DNA of 64,000 nt. It comes from Tubiluchus corallicola. Its lineage: Eukaryota > Priapulida > Priapulimorpha > Priapulimorphida > Tubiluchidae. The translations under genes and the position numbers were made by a program. The first letter of the stretch is position 1. Each line of letters opens with the position of its first letter. The notes under the pieces are model-generated. The model saw only the letters and a list, made by a program, of their open reading frames with translations, had not been told where the DNA came from and ran no database searches. Shown piece after piece: positions 1 through 11,545 of the stretch. The DNA lies in assembly GCA_030141605.1 (NCBI GenBank), contig JAQGDQ010000772.1:1-64000 (forward strand), in the 5' to 3' direction.

Positions 1-992
1 AGGAGAAAAAAGAAATGCACATTTCGAAAATTAAAAAGTGCGGCATGAGTGAGTTGAAGACTCTACAGAAAACGACAAAAAAGAAACACACGAAGAAATT
101 AAATGATGCAGAGTTGCAGAAAATATGATAAATGTAGATTAGATTTCAGTGGTGTTAACGAAGTAATAATAGTTATTATGATATAAGGTACAGCAGAATT
201 CAAGATGCTACTTGCCTGCTGCGCTAGGCTCTAGTCACATTAACAAGTAACAATACCTTTGTTGGCTTCCGTTGCATATTTTGCACGTAAAGTATAATGA
301 AATTTATACCTTCCGCTTCTGTTTTCTCTTGTGATCAGAAAACGTTTTTGCCGCGCGACGAAAGCGGCAGCCGTACAAGTGGGAACGCCTTCGGAACATG
401 CAAAGCTTCAGAAAAGAGGCTTTTGCGTTTTCTAGAAAACTAACGCGGCAAATCGAATTACACTTCACACAATTATTTACAGGAGGTCGCCACTTCGCCT
501 TGTTTTACCTCTAACATTTCACGACAATCATGAACAAGTGTGAAAAACTCTATAACTGGCTTTTCAGCACTAATTTGATCAGGTTCAAGACACGGGAAAG
601 AAATGAGGTGTAAATTGACTTACTGCCTGCGCATGGTTTCTTATGCTCTAGTCTGTGAAAACAAATGCTGGGCCTCAAAGTTTTATTTAAGAACATATAA
701 ACCGTGTCGCTTGAGAACAAACAGGCTCTTATTATTACAAAAACCGCTAGGAAAATGATTTACATGATCTATCACATAGTAACTTTCCACCTCACAAAAT
801 AATAAAATTACAAAGCTCTGCATCATACAGTTGATGCTACAAGTTGACACAAGTAAAATCATTTTTTCTATTTTTTAGATTAACAAACCATGTCTGATCC
901 TTTGCAGGGGTGTTCGGGATCGGAGATGTCACAATACCGACCCCCGAACCCCGATCACGAACTAATTCTCAAGTGAACGCTCTTCCTGGACC
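1..992. other. non-coding stretch, nothing recognised
   Basis: AT-rich sequence with no long open frame and no motif I recognise. It is inferred to be part of CaMKII intron 3, because the gene's exon 3 lies at 40.6 kb on the minus strand and no later exon was seen. Confidence 0.4.
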
Positions 993-2405
993 CAGTTTTC
1001 GAACATTCAGTCCCATCACGAACCCCGTTCCCGAATATTCAGTCCCATTACGAACCCTGTTCTCGAACATTCAGTCCCATCACGAACCCCGTTCCCGAAC
1101 ATACAGTCCCATCAAGAACCCCGTTCCCGAACATTCAGTCCCATCACGAATCCCGTTCCAGAACATTCAGTCCCATCACGAACCCCGTTCCCGAATATTC
1201 AGTCCCATCACGAACCCCGTTCCCGAACATTCAGTCCCACCACGAACCCTGTTCGCGAACATTCAGTCCCACCACGAACCCCGTTCCCGAATATTCAGTC
1301 CCATTACGAACCCTGTTCTCGAACATTCAGTCCCATCACGAACCCCGTTCCCGAACATACAGTCCCATCAAGAACCCCGTTCCCGAACATTCAGTCCCAT
1401 CAAGAACCCCGTTCCCGAATATTCAGTCCCATTACGAACCCTGTTCCCGAACATACAGTCCCATCAAGAACCCTGTTCTCGAACATTCAGTCCCATCACG
1501 AACCCCGTTCCCGAACATACAGTCCCATCAAGAACCCCGTTCCCGAACATTCAGTCCCATCAAGAACCCCGTTCCCGAATATTCAGTCCCATTACGAACC
1601 CTGTTCCCGAACATACAGTCCCATCAAGAACCCCGTTCCCGAACATTCAGTCCCATCACGAACCCCGTTCCCGAATATTCAGTCCCATTACGAACCCTGT
1701 TCTCGAACATTCAGTCCCATCACGAACCCCGTTCCCGAATATTCAGTCCCATTACGAACCCTGTTCTCGAACATTCAGTCCCATCAAGAACCCCGTTCCC
1801 GAACATTCAGTCCCATCACGAACCCCGTTCCCGAATATTCAGTCCCATTACGAACCCTGTTCTCGAACATTCAGTCCCATCACGAACCCCGTTCCCGAAC
1901 ATACAGTCCCATCAAGAACCCCGTTCCCGAACATTCAGTCCCATCACGAATCCCGTTCCAGAACATTCAGTCCCATCACGAACCCCGTTCCCAAATATTC
2001 AGTCCCATCACGAACCCCGTTCCCGAACATTCAGTCCCACCACGAACCCTGTTCGCGAACATTCAGTCCCACCACGAACCCCGTTCCCGAACATTCAGTC
2101 CCATCACGAATCCCGTTCCAGAACATTCAGTCCCATCACGAACCCCGTTCCCGAACATTCAGTCCCATCACGAACCCCGTTCCCGAACATTCAGTCCCAC
2201 CACGAACCCCGTTCCCGAACATTCAGTCCCACCACGAATCCCGTTCCCGAACATTCAGTCCCATCACGAACCCCGTTCCCGAACATTCAGTCCCATCACG
2301 AACCCCGTTCCCGAACATTCAGTTCCATCACGAACCCCGTTCCCGAACATTCAGTGCCATCACGAACCCCGTTCCCGAACATTCAGTCCCATCACGAATC
2401 TCGTT
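993..2405. repeat. 32-bp minisatellite with HSE-like motif, about 44 copies
   Basis: Tandem array with a 32-bp period, measured from repeated CACGAACC and CAAGAACC words. Each unit contains GTTCCCGAACATTCAG, which fits the heat-shock-element layout nTTCn-nGAAn-nTTCn. Variants fall mostly at the n positions (TTCtcGAA, TTCgcGAA, TTCcaGAA, GAAtaTTC). A subset changes the third pentamer to TAC, and one copy near 1987-2000 changes GAA to AAA. Variant units recur in blocks, suggesting higher-order duplication. The 513-codon frame at 910-2451 (+) exists because all three forward frames of the unit are open. Since 32 is not a multiple of 3, it passes through the frames in turn and is not a credible protein. 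Confidence 0.95.
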
Positions 2406-2933
2406 TAATGCATCTCTCGTCTTCTCCCGACCCCGAAGCTTAAGTTTATAACATTTAAAAAACAACGTTTACTTCGGGTTTTTGACGCATGGCAAGAAAA
2501 ATGAGTCACTTCCAAATTATTCATCACTGAAATTTCATGATAACATTTTGTAAGATTTTTTTAACCGTAACTGCATCGCGTGACTCCTTTCGGTGCAAAT
2601 ATAAGCAAATAACACCGAATAAAGTAATAACACGCAAAGCTTAACGTCCATGTACAAGATCTATACTGCTATCTAACGATAACATGACTAGTATGGAGAA
2701 AAGCTTGGCACTTGGCTTTACAAACTGCCATAACAAATCATTCACGCAAACTTCATGAAGAAGACCATGTCGCGAGTTTACCAATACAGTTCAATTAATG
2801 GGGGATTACTGATAAGAAACTAGACCACACATGACTGAACAAAATACACCACTTAACGGACAAAATTCCTCCATAAATTACTGAGCCGGGTTTTCTTATA
2901 AAGAAGAATCTATCACATGTTAAGAAGGCAGGA
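2406..2933. other. non-coding spacer, nothing recognised
   Basis: AT-rich spacer between the 32-bp and 78-bp arrays. I see no gene, RNA or transposon end in it. Confidence 0.4.
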
Positions 2934-3490
2934 ATCACATTTCGGGAAACCAGAAACAACATCTCTCGTCTACGACTATGATGAGCATGCTAGTTAAGAA
3001 GCTAGGCAGAGATCACATTTCGGGAAACCAGAAACAACATCTCTCGTCTACGACTATGATGAGCATGCTAGTTAAGAAGCTAGGCAGAAATCACATTTCG
3101 GGAAACCAGAAACAACATCTCTCGTCTACGACTATGATGAGCATGCTAGTCAAGAAGCTAGGCAGAAATTACATTTCGGGAAACCAGAAACAACATCTCT
3201 CGTCTACGACTATGATGAGCATGCTAGCTAAGAAGCTAGGCAGAAATCACATTTCGGGAAACCAGAAACAACATCTCTCGTCTACGACTATGATGAGCAT
3301 GCTAGTTAAGAAGCTAGGCAGAAATTACATTTCGGAGAACAAGAAACGTTGAGCATGCTACTTAACAAGCTAGGCAAAAATCACATTTCCCGAAACAAGC
3401 AACATCATCTCTCGTCTAAGACTATGAAGAGCATGCTACTTAAGAAGCTAGGCAGAAATTACATTTCCGGAAACAAGAAACATCATCTGC
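2934..3490. repeat. 78-bp minisatellite, about 7 copies
   Basis: The period of 78 bp is measured from ATCACATTTCGGG at 2934, 3012, 3090, 3168, 3246 and 3324. The first five units are nearly identical. The last two (after about 3340) have lost bases and diverged. Because 78 is 26 codons, a 124-codon open frame (2978-3352, +) repeats every 26 residues. It has no family resemblance and is treated as a by-product. Each unit contains TTCGGGAA, a two-pentamer HSE-like word. Confidence 0.93.
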
Positions 3491-4493
3491 GATCACTCTA
3501 TTAAACACGCAACAAGTTGATTAATTTTAAGGTAGGGTCACATGAAATCAAATTACACCTTGCAGTAAACTGCAGTCGCCACCACATATCTTAACAAAAT
3601 GGATCATTTCTAAAACTTTATGTCCCCCAAAAGTTTGCTCCAGACTGAGATGTGATAAGCGTGACAGCTGCAGAAATGTGACAAATCAGACAATTATTGT
3701 CAAGCACACAAATTCTCAAAATCCTACAAATTCTCAAAATCCTATCAAGTACAAAAGTAAACTAGAGGAACACGAAATATATCTAAATGGTTCAAAAGCA
3801 GAACAACTCAAGCAACGTAAGTTTAGCAGTGATTTAATAAATGACACTGAAGACAAAGATGCATATACTACGTTAATCAAGTAACTTTAGTACGGCCAAG
3901 ACCCAACTGGTACAGCCATCCAATGAGATCGACATAGTGGAAACTACTGCTAAAACTTATTTTCTGAATTGACACGGATTGTAATTCTCACTTAAAATTA
4001 TATTGAATTTCTGCTAAAAACATAGCCACCATCATACAGAGTAACAAAATTATGAATTTTAAGCCCAAAGGTTATTTTAACTAAAAATGTATTTTTCCAT
4101 TGATATGATTGCAATTTTCACTTTTCAGAAAATCGATATCCGTACAGAATGCCGCATTGTATTTACACAGATTACAATTTACAATTAAAAAACCGCCTGA
4201 TTAGCTTCAGCGATTTTAATCAATTCAATTAGTTTACATTGTTCACTTATAAATGCATTCCTCGCCATGCACCTGATAACTTGCCAGTGTGCCTATCGAT
4301 TGGATGTTTCTGGTGGTCATTGATCACCTGCTAGCCGTAGGCAGTTTGCAGTGCTACTGAGTTGTGTGAATCTTCAAAAAAAATTGTAAATATACAAATT
4401 AGCAACCGAATAGAACCGAATGTATCAAGTTCTTGGATTAATCCGGAACTGAGAAAAAGTGGCAACAAACGGAACCGAAAATTCTGTAGAACT
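3491..4493. other. non-coding spacer with small unrecognised ORF
   Basis: AT-rich spacer. A 68-codon open frame at 3678-3884 (+) begins in a short direct duplication (CAAATTCTCAAAATCCTA twice, near 3708-3744). It has no recognisable domain, and I do not call it a gene. Confidence 0.3.
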
Positions 4494-6141
4494 CTACTAC
4501 TCTTCTACTTTAACAGTTTTTAATTCAGTAGAAATGAGTATTGAGCATATGCACTACTACACTTCTACTTTAACAGGTTTTTAATTCAGTAGAAATGAGT
4601 ATTGAGCATATGCACTACTACATTTCTACTTTAACAGGTTTTTAATTCAGTAGAAATGCCTATTGAGCATATGCACTACTACACTTCTACTTTAACAGGT
4701 TTTTAATTCAGTAGAAATGAGTATTGAGCATATGCACTACTACACTTCTACTTTAACAGGTTTTTAATTCAGTAGAAATGCCTATTGAGCATATGCACTA
4801 CTACACTTCTACTTTAACAGGTTTTTAATTCAGTAGAAATGAGTATTGAGCATATGCACTACTACACTTCTACTTTAACAGGTTTTTAATTCAGTAGAAA
4901 TGCCTATTGAGCATATGCACTACTACACTTCTACTTTAACAGGTTTTTAATTCAGTAGAAATGAGTATTGAGCATATGCACTACTACACTTCTACTTTAA
5001 CAGGTTTTTAATTCAGTAGAAATGCGTATTGAGCATATGCACTACTACACTTCTACTTTAACAGGTTTTTAATTCAGTAGAAATGAGTATTGAGCATATG
5101 CACTACTACACTTCTACTTTAACAGGTTTTTAATTCAGTAGAAATGCGTATTGAGCATATGCACTACTACACTTCTACTTTAACAGGTTTTTAATTCAGT
5201 AGAAATGAGTATTGAGCATATGCACTACTACACTTCTACTTTAACAGGTTTTTAATTCAGTAGAAATGCGTATTGAGCACATGCACTACTACTCTTCTAC
5301 ATTAACAGGTTTTTAATTCAGTAGAAATGAGTATTGAGCATATGCACTACTACACTTCTACTTTAACAGGTTTTTAATTCAGTAGAAATGAGTATTGAGC
5401 ACATGCACTACTACTCTTCTACATTAACAGGTTTTTAATTCAGTAGAAATGAGTATTGAGCACATGCACTACTACTCTTCTACTTTAACAGGTTTTTAAT
5501 TCAGTAGAAATGAGTATTGAGCACATGCACTACTACTCTTCTACTTTAACAGGTTTTTAATTCAGTAGAAATGAGTATTGAGCATATGCACTACTACACT
5601 TCTACTTTAACAGGTTTTTAATTCAGTAGAAATGAGTATTGAGCACATGCACTACTACTCTTCTACTTAAACAGGTTTTTAATTCAGTAGAAATGAGTAT
5701 TGAGCACATGCACTACTACTCTTCTACATTAACAGGTTTTTAATTCAGTAGAAATGAGTATTGAGCACATGCACTACTACTCTTCTACTTTAACAGGTTT
5801 TTAATTCAGTAGAAATGAGTATTGAGCACATGCACTACTACACTTCTACATTAACAGGTTTTTAATTCAGTAGAAATGAGTATTGAGCATATGCACTACT
5901 ACACTTCTACTTTAACAGGTTTTTAATTCAGTAGAAATGAGTATTGAGCACATGCACTACTACTCTTCTACTTAAACAGGTTTTTAATTCAGTAGAAATG
6001 AGTATTGAGCACATGCACTACTACACTTCTACATTAACAGGTTTTTAATTCAGTAGAAATGAGTATTGAGCACATGCACTACTACACTTCTACATTAACA
6101 GGTTTTTAATTCAGGAGAAATGAGTATTGAGCACATGCACT
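4494..6141. repeat. 61-bp minisatellite, about 27 copies
   Basis: The array advances one base per 60-base line, giving a 61-bp period. Each unit contains the inverted repeat TTCTACT ... AGTAGAA (7-bp arms, 18-nt loop) and a CATATG or CACATG word. In the left part, units reading ATGAGTATTGAG alternate with units reading ATGCCTATTGAG or ATGCGTATTGAG, which is a 122-bp dimer. From about 5300 the alternation is lost and CACATG variants dominate. All frames contain stops, so the array is non-coding. Confidence 0.95.
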
Positions 6142-6918
6142 AGCAACGCATACCATACAACAAGTAAAACAGCAAAAAGCAAACGCCAGAAAAAAGGAAC
6201 TTTCATTAAAAAAATGATGAAGAATCACATTTCTAGAGATCCCATTCGGAGGTATAACCTTAACCTTTGCTGCAATGTCTGTGTGTTCATGGCAGACATT
6301 AAAGAGTAAATGATGGTGATCAATTATTAAGCCCCCGCTATTTCTGTAATCCCGCTAGCGAAACTCGCAAGATGCTTGGGAAGAATCCGATCGATAGAGA
6401 GGTACTGAAATAGTCAGGTAACATCAGATCAACGACAAACAACTTACAAGATGCTTTATTGTCAGTAGGATGCCACAGAATAAATATTAATAAATGCCCC
6501 TGACTTGAAATACAAGATAGCTCTCCTGAGACTGGTCATCATTAAAAGGTGATGCCTCTTATAGTCTCAAAGATTATAATATTTATACAGTAGCTTTCGC
6601 GAGACTCTCAAGTTACCAGCAATTTCTATTCGGCTGATGAGGCCCGCTAGGGCAAAAGCTACTTAACAAATATTATAATGAAGGGCATGAAGGGCAATGA
6701 AGAGACTATGAAGGGCATTGCATTTTTCACTGTTAATAAACACACGTGTACATACTTGCTTTAGCATCAACACGACGACTAAAAATGTTTGGGGAATCGC
6801 AATAGCCTATAACTAAGCAATAAAACGTCTGAGAATTACTTCACTGTTGCTGCGAGTGTTACTAAGTTTATGACTAATCATCTCTTCTTTTCGCGCACTG
6901 TCGCACGTCAATGGGCTA
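6142..6918. other. non-coding spacer, nothing recognised
   Basis: AT-rich spacer with a few short repeated words (GAAGGGCAT several times near 6680-6720). No gene is supported. Confidence 0.3.
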
Positions 6919-7228
6919 GAAGAGAACCGAGGAATTGGCAAAAGAACAGAAAGTGAAAAAACTATGTCCAAAAAGCCACTGGGCTAAGAAATATAAAGTG
7001 GCTTGCATGTTATCCATTTGTACCACAATACTTATAACCCGATAAATATTGCAAGGACCATAGTTTTAGAGAAGAACCGAGGAATTAGCAAAGGAAGAGA
7101 AGGTGAGAAACCTGTGAATGAAAAGCCACTGGGCTAAGAAATATAACGTGGCTTCCATGTTATTCATTTGTACCGCAATACTTATAACACCATAAATATT
7201 GCAACACATACAGGACAATAGTTAGTCT
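6919..7228. repeat. two-copy direct duplication of about 140-150 bp
   Basis: The segment beginning AGAACCGAGGAATT near 6921 recurs near 7073 with scattered mismatches and small indels. Both copies share the block GCCACTGGGCTAAGAAATAT and an ending with ATAAATATTGCAA. This is a local tandem duplication old enough to have diverged. No coding content is seen. Confidence 0.8.
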
Positions 7229-7593
7229 TCCCACAAGGAAGGCTGAGATTTGCTCCAATAAAATGACACATTTGTTAACATTAATTTGATAAAATGTGTT
7301 TACTCCAAACTCCATTGAGCAAAATCACTGACAATGATATCCGCTACGTCAACAAAACATTCAGGTCACCGTTCATGAAGGCCAAATGGAGCATTTACAG
7401 CAGAGTCAATACATTAAGTGCAGAAATGATGAGATGCAAAGTAATTGCATTCATAATGTGCATATGAAAACCACCCAGAGGACAATGCATTGATGGTCTT
7501 ACACGCAGAACCAAACGACTTCTTCAGCACACAGGCTGAAAGATGAAAATAACAGCACAACATGGACCAGTAACTGCAACTGCAATTGATTAA

Positions 7594-7676
7594 ATATAAA
7601 TAGAAGCTAGTAATTATATATATATATATATTGACCATTTTGAACGCCAGAATTAATTACTAGCTTCTATTTATAT
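7594..7676. repeat. 23-bp perfect inverted repeat (hairpin)
   Basis: Bases 7594-7616 are the exact reverse complement of 7654-7676 (23 of 23), around a 37-base spacer that contains a (TA)n run. The right arm abuts the 3' end of the minus-strand LINE fragment that starts at about 7681, so the palindrome lies at a retrotransposon insertion point. Confidence 0.9.
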
Positions 7677-7680
7677 ACGT

Positions 7681-8090
7681 ATAATCTTTATTTGCCATAA
7701 AAAATCGATATTCATAACTATAAACGCATAAAAGAACATCGCAGCATGAGAATAAAATTCACACAACTGTTAAAGGCAACTGCGTCCAGTACAAACTAAA
7801 AACTACTGTGCCAAAAATTTAAAACAAAAATATACATTATAATATTACGCGGAAATTATAATAGACTATATACAATATATACATATAATATAAAATGGAC
7901 GTGGGTAAATAAAATTTGCGGATGAATATATATTATCGTTTACGTATGTAGGGTTTTCAAAACGATTTAATGTACATATTTTTAATTTTGATTTGAATTC
8001 GTCGAAAGACTTGATTTGTTTTAAATTTGATAAATGTAAATATGGAACTATGTGTACGGTATAAATATATTGTTCAACTGCGGAAGACAT
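7681..8090 (-). mobile_element. 3' end of a non-LTR retrotransposon (LINE), 5'-truncated
   Basis: Read on the minus strand, 8090-7866 encodes a remnant of the extreme C-terminus of a LINE reverse transcriptase ORF (NLKQIKSFDEFKSKLKI, then FIYPRP). About 185 bp of 3'UTR follow, ending GGCAAATAAAGATTAT. The same C-terminal peptide pattern (VKQIKSLSAFKTKLKS ... FIYPRP), a similar UTR, and the same GGCAAATAAAGATTAT terminus occur on the plus strand at 32.1-32.6 kb. The two are copies of one family. The upstream ORF is missing, consistent with 5' truncation on insertion. Confidence 0.75.
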
Positions 8091-8179
8091 CTAATGTTAT
8101 GGTTACAATATTAGTATTAGTGTCTAACTTTGTAAAACGTCCACTGACTGGTAAGACACTTGCTGTCAAAATTCACTAC

Positions 8180-8380
8180 TGACTAGCTGCTTATTTCTTT
8201 ACAAACTTGCGCGTTTCGCCTTGGTTGGCGTTGAAACACTTCAAATTTAGCGCCGCACAAAAATCGGGGAAGAAAGCGGGAAGTGACGTCCCGTGAGGAA
8301 CGACACTGCGCATGTGTGACTTTTAGTGTATTTATATATGTGGGCAAATTCAAGCGGAACGCCGGCAATGGAGAGACCGG
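8180..8380. other. locally CpG-rich patch
   Basis: This 200-bp patch is visibly richer in CG dinucleotides than its surroundings (GCGCGTTTCGCC, GCGCCGCAC, GACGTCCCG). It could be a buried promoter or transposon end. Nothing more specific can be supported. Confidence 0.25.
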
Positions 8381-8940
8381 GGTACTCGCATTTTGGTATT
8401 ACAGTGTTAAGCTCAAATCATAGGTTTGTCCACACTTACTTGAATGCACTATATCTTATAGATGAAATATAGCGGTAATATTTGCTGCAGGGCCAACGGT
8501 GCACAATTTAAGTAACAATATCACATAAAAGTATGCATCAGAACTGTCTTGAAAGTTAAGAAATATGCAATTCCGCCTACACTATAAAAAATAACATAAA
8601 AAATAGTGTCATAGGATCTTAGAATCTTTGATAATAAATACATTAAGCTGTTTTTGCTTTTTATTACATCAAAAGGAAAACCTGAAAAAAGTACAAAACA
8701 CAACACGCATAAAATAAATCGGGACAGTGTAAAAAGAGATTCAATCGCACTACGAGGTTTCAACGAACAACGTATAGAAAGTAATCTACAAGTAAGAGAA
8801 AAGAGATATAAGTAAAAATAAGCCAGATGATCACTAGTCTTTGCGTAATGCGCAACAAATGTGCCTGTTAAGCAAAAAACGAAAAATGTCAGACGCCGAG
8901 GGAGCATGAGGAAAAGACGAAAACAAATTCAAATGTGACA

Positions 8941-9065
8941 ATAAACATAAGTTAATTACACAGGGAAATCGTTGTTACATCACAGACTCATAGCGCCGTA
9001 GTTAAAACGTATAGTCTAGCACCATTATAAACATAAGTTAATTATACAGGGAAATCGTTGTTACA
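8941..9065. repeat. 39-bp direct repeat next to Tc1-like element
   Basis: Bases 8941-8979 and 9027-9065 differ at one position. The second copy ends at the TA where the Tc1-like terminal repeat begins. The first copy may therefore show roughly what the target looked like before insertion. Confidence 0.7.
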
Positions 9066-9715
9066 GTCATTTGCAGAAGTTTAAGACCAAGCTCAAATTT
9101 TCGGGATTTTCACCATACTGTACCCTGATTGCATCAGATCTTTGTTGACTGCATCATACTGCTAGTGGTTTAAAACAGCACGTCTAGTGAATATGAGTGA
9201 CTCATTTGCCTGCCGCTACCCATACAGATCGACCGTCTTTGTATTTTTCTTGTGATCCAAAAATGGGCAAAAAGTCGTCATTGAGTGAGACTCAGGGGGT
9301 TCAAATAGTGACTTTACATCAAGAAGGATATACTGAAAGGGCGATAAGTGCTAGATTACGGTTTTCCAAGACAGCCGTGCACCAAGCTATTGTCAAATGT
9401 GAGACTGATGGCACTTACAGTGATAGGAAACGGTCTGGACGTCCGCGGAAGACTACCCAAAGAGACGACCACATCATGAGACGCATGGTGGTACGCTCAG
9501 GACGTCCGCGGAAGACTACCCAAAGAGACGACCACGTCATGAGACGCATGGCGGTACGCTCGCCTATGAGCTCCTACAAGAAGATTCAGGCTCAGATGCG
9601 CTTGACAGGCTTGGAATTGAGTACCAGTACAGTTTCTAGGCGTTTGAGCAAGAAGTTTGGCCTTAAATCCAGAAAGACGGCCCGTAATCCACGCCTAACT
9701 GGTACATGATCTGTC
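9064..9715 (+). mobile_element. Tc1-like DNA transposon, left half
   Basis: Preceded by TA at 9062-9063, the element starts CAGT and continues with a sequence typical of Tc1/mariner terminal inverted repeats. About 200 bp later comes a transposase start. The right half is displaced by the 55-bp minisatellite, and a probable remnant lies beyond it at about 11490-11545. I could not find a matching right terminal repeat. Confidence 0.75.
9263..9709 (+). pseudogene. Tc1-family transposase, N-terminal DNA-binding part, broken
   Basis: The reading frame starts MGKKSSLSETQ and has the order expected of a Tc1 transposase: a first helix-turn-helix (residues about 5-50), a basic GRPRK linker, a second helix-turn-helix (about 85-140), then the run before the catalytic domain. 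It stops with TGA at 9707-9709, immediately after RNPRLT. The DDE catalytic domain is absent, so it cannot be an active transposase. A 63-bp exact-length tandem duplication (9437-9499 and 9500-9562) doubles the GRPRK-to-RRM block. The open frame extends upstream to 9197, but the Met at 9263 matches the usual family start. The duplication and the loss of the C-terminal half mark it as a relic. Confidence 0.85.
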
Positions 9716-11505
9716 ATTCAGCCATCACCATGTGACCATTGCAAGAAATCTAACTGGTACATGATCTGTCATTCAGCCATCTTCATGTGACCATTGCAAG
9801 AAATCTAACTGGTACATGATCTGTCATTCAGCCATCTTCATGTGACCATTGCAAGAAAGCTAACTGGTATATGATCTATCATTTAGCCATCTTCATGTTA
9901 CCATTGCAAGAAATCTAACTAGTACATGATCTGTCATTCAGCCATTACCATGTGACCATTGCAAGAAAGCTAACTGGTACATGATCTGTCATTCAGCCAT
10001 CACCATGTGACCATTGCAAGAAATCTAACTGGTACATGATCTGTCATTCAGCCATCTTCATGTGACCATTGCAAGAAATCTAACTGGTACATGATCTGTC
10101 ATTCAACCATCATCATGTGACTATTGCAAGAAATCTAACTGGTACGTGATCTGTCATTCAGCCATCACCATGTGACTATTGCAAGAAATCTAATTGGTAC
10201 ATGATCTGTCATTCAGCCATCATCATGTGACTATTGCAAGAAATCTAACTGGTACATGATCTGTCATTCAGCCATCATCATGTGACTATTGCAAGAAATC
10301 TAACTGGTACATGATCTGTCATTCAGCCATCATCATGTGACCATTGCAAGAAAGCTAACTGGTACATGATCTGTCATTCAGCCATCACCATGTGACCATT
10401 GCAAGAAATCTAACTGGTACATGATCTGTCATTCAGCCATCATCATGTGACCATTGCAAGAAAGCTAACTGGTACATGATCTGTCATTCAGCCATCTTCA
10501 TGTGACCATTGCAAGAAAGCTAACTGGTACATGATCTGTCATTTAGCCATCTTCATGTGACCATTGCAAGAAATCTAACTGGTACATGATCTGTCATTCA
10601 GCCATCATCATGTGACCATTGCAAGAAAGCTAACTGGTACATGATCTGTTATTCAGCCATCACCATGTGACTAGTGCAAGAAATCTAACTGGTACATGAT
10701 CTGTCATTCAGCCATCACCATGTGACCATTGCAAGAAATCTAACTGGTACATGATCTGTCATTCAACCATCATCATGTGACCATTGCAAGAAAGCTAACT
10801 GGTACATGATCTGTCATTCCGCCATCATCATGTGACCATTGCAAGAAAGCTAACTGGTACATGGTCTGTCATTCAGCCATCACCATGTGACCTTTGCAAG
10901 AAATCTAACTGGTACATGATCTGTCATTTAGCCATCTTCATGTGACCATTGCAAGAAAGCTAACTGGTACATGATCTGTCATTCAGCCATCATCATGTGA
11001 CTATTGCAAGAAATCTAACTGGTACATGATCTGTCATTTAGCCATCTTCATGTGACCATTGCAAGAAATCTAACTGGTACATGATCTGTCATTCAACCAT
11101 CATCATGTGACTATTGCAAGAAATCTAACTAGTACGTGATCTGTCATTCAGCCATCACCATGTGACTATTGCAAGAAATCTAACTGGTACATGATCTGTC
11201 ATTCAGCCATCACCATGTGACTATTGCAAGAAAATTAACTGGTACATGATCTGTCATTCAGCCATCACCATGTGACCATTGCAAGAAAGCTAACTGGTAC
11301 GTGATCTGTCATTCAGCCATCACCATGTGACTATTGCAAGAAATCTAACTGGTACATGATTTGTCATTCAGCCATCACCATGTGACTATTGCAAGAAAAT
11401 TAACTGGTACATGATCTGTCATTCAGCCATCACCATGTGACTATTGCAAGAAAATTAACTGGTACATGATCTGTCATTTAGTCATCCCCATTGCAAGAAA
11501 ACTAA
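9696..11505. repeat. 55-bp minisatellite, about 33 copies, inside the Tc1-like gene
   Basis: The 55-bp period is measured from GGTACATGATCTGTC at 9701, 9756 and 9811. The first unit is continuous with the transposase reading frame (cta act ggt aca), so the unit was taken from the transposon itself. Units vary at a few positions: ATCACCATG, ATCATCATG or ATCTTCATG; AAATCTAAC or AAAGCTAAC; and GTGACC or GTGACT. In-frame stops occur in every unit. Confidence 0.93.
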
Positions 11506-11545
11506 TTAACACTGGGAAAAAGTTCAATTTCATCACAGGGAGCTG
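11490..11545 (+). pseudogene. possible continuation of Tc1-like transposase beyond the array
   Basis: If the array is mentally reduced to a single unit, the frame that ends at RNPRLT runs on through the last unit into CACTGGGAAAAAGTTCAATTT (HWEKVQF). This resembles the W..V.FSDE segment that begins the catalytic domain in Tc1 proteins, at about the right distance (roughly 20 codons). In-frame stops are present. The match is short, so this is an inference. Confidence 0.4.

Noticed and set aside
910-2451. 513-codon open frame across the 32-bp array
   Set aside because: All three forward frames of the unit are open and 32 is not a multiple of 3, so the frame runs through the repeat automatically. 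No domain, no independent start evidence.
2934-6141. CRISPR array
   Set aside because: Repeats are back-to-back units of 61-78 bp with no unique spacers, in animal DNA.
8521-8907. 128-codon minus-strand frame, hydrophobic
   Set aside because: AT-rich composition gives Phe/Leu-rich frames by chance. No family pattern, splice sites or neighbours support it.
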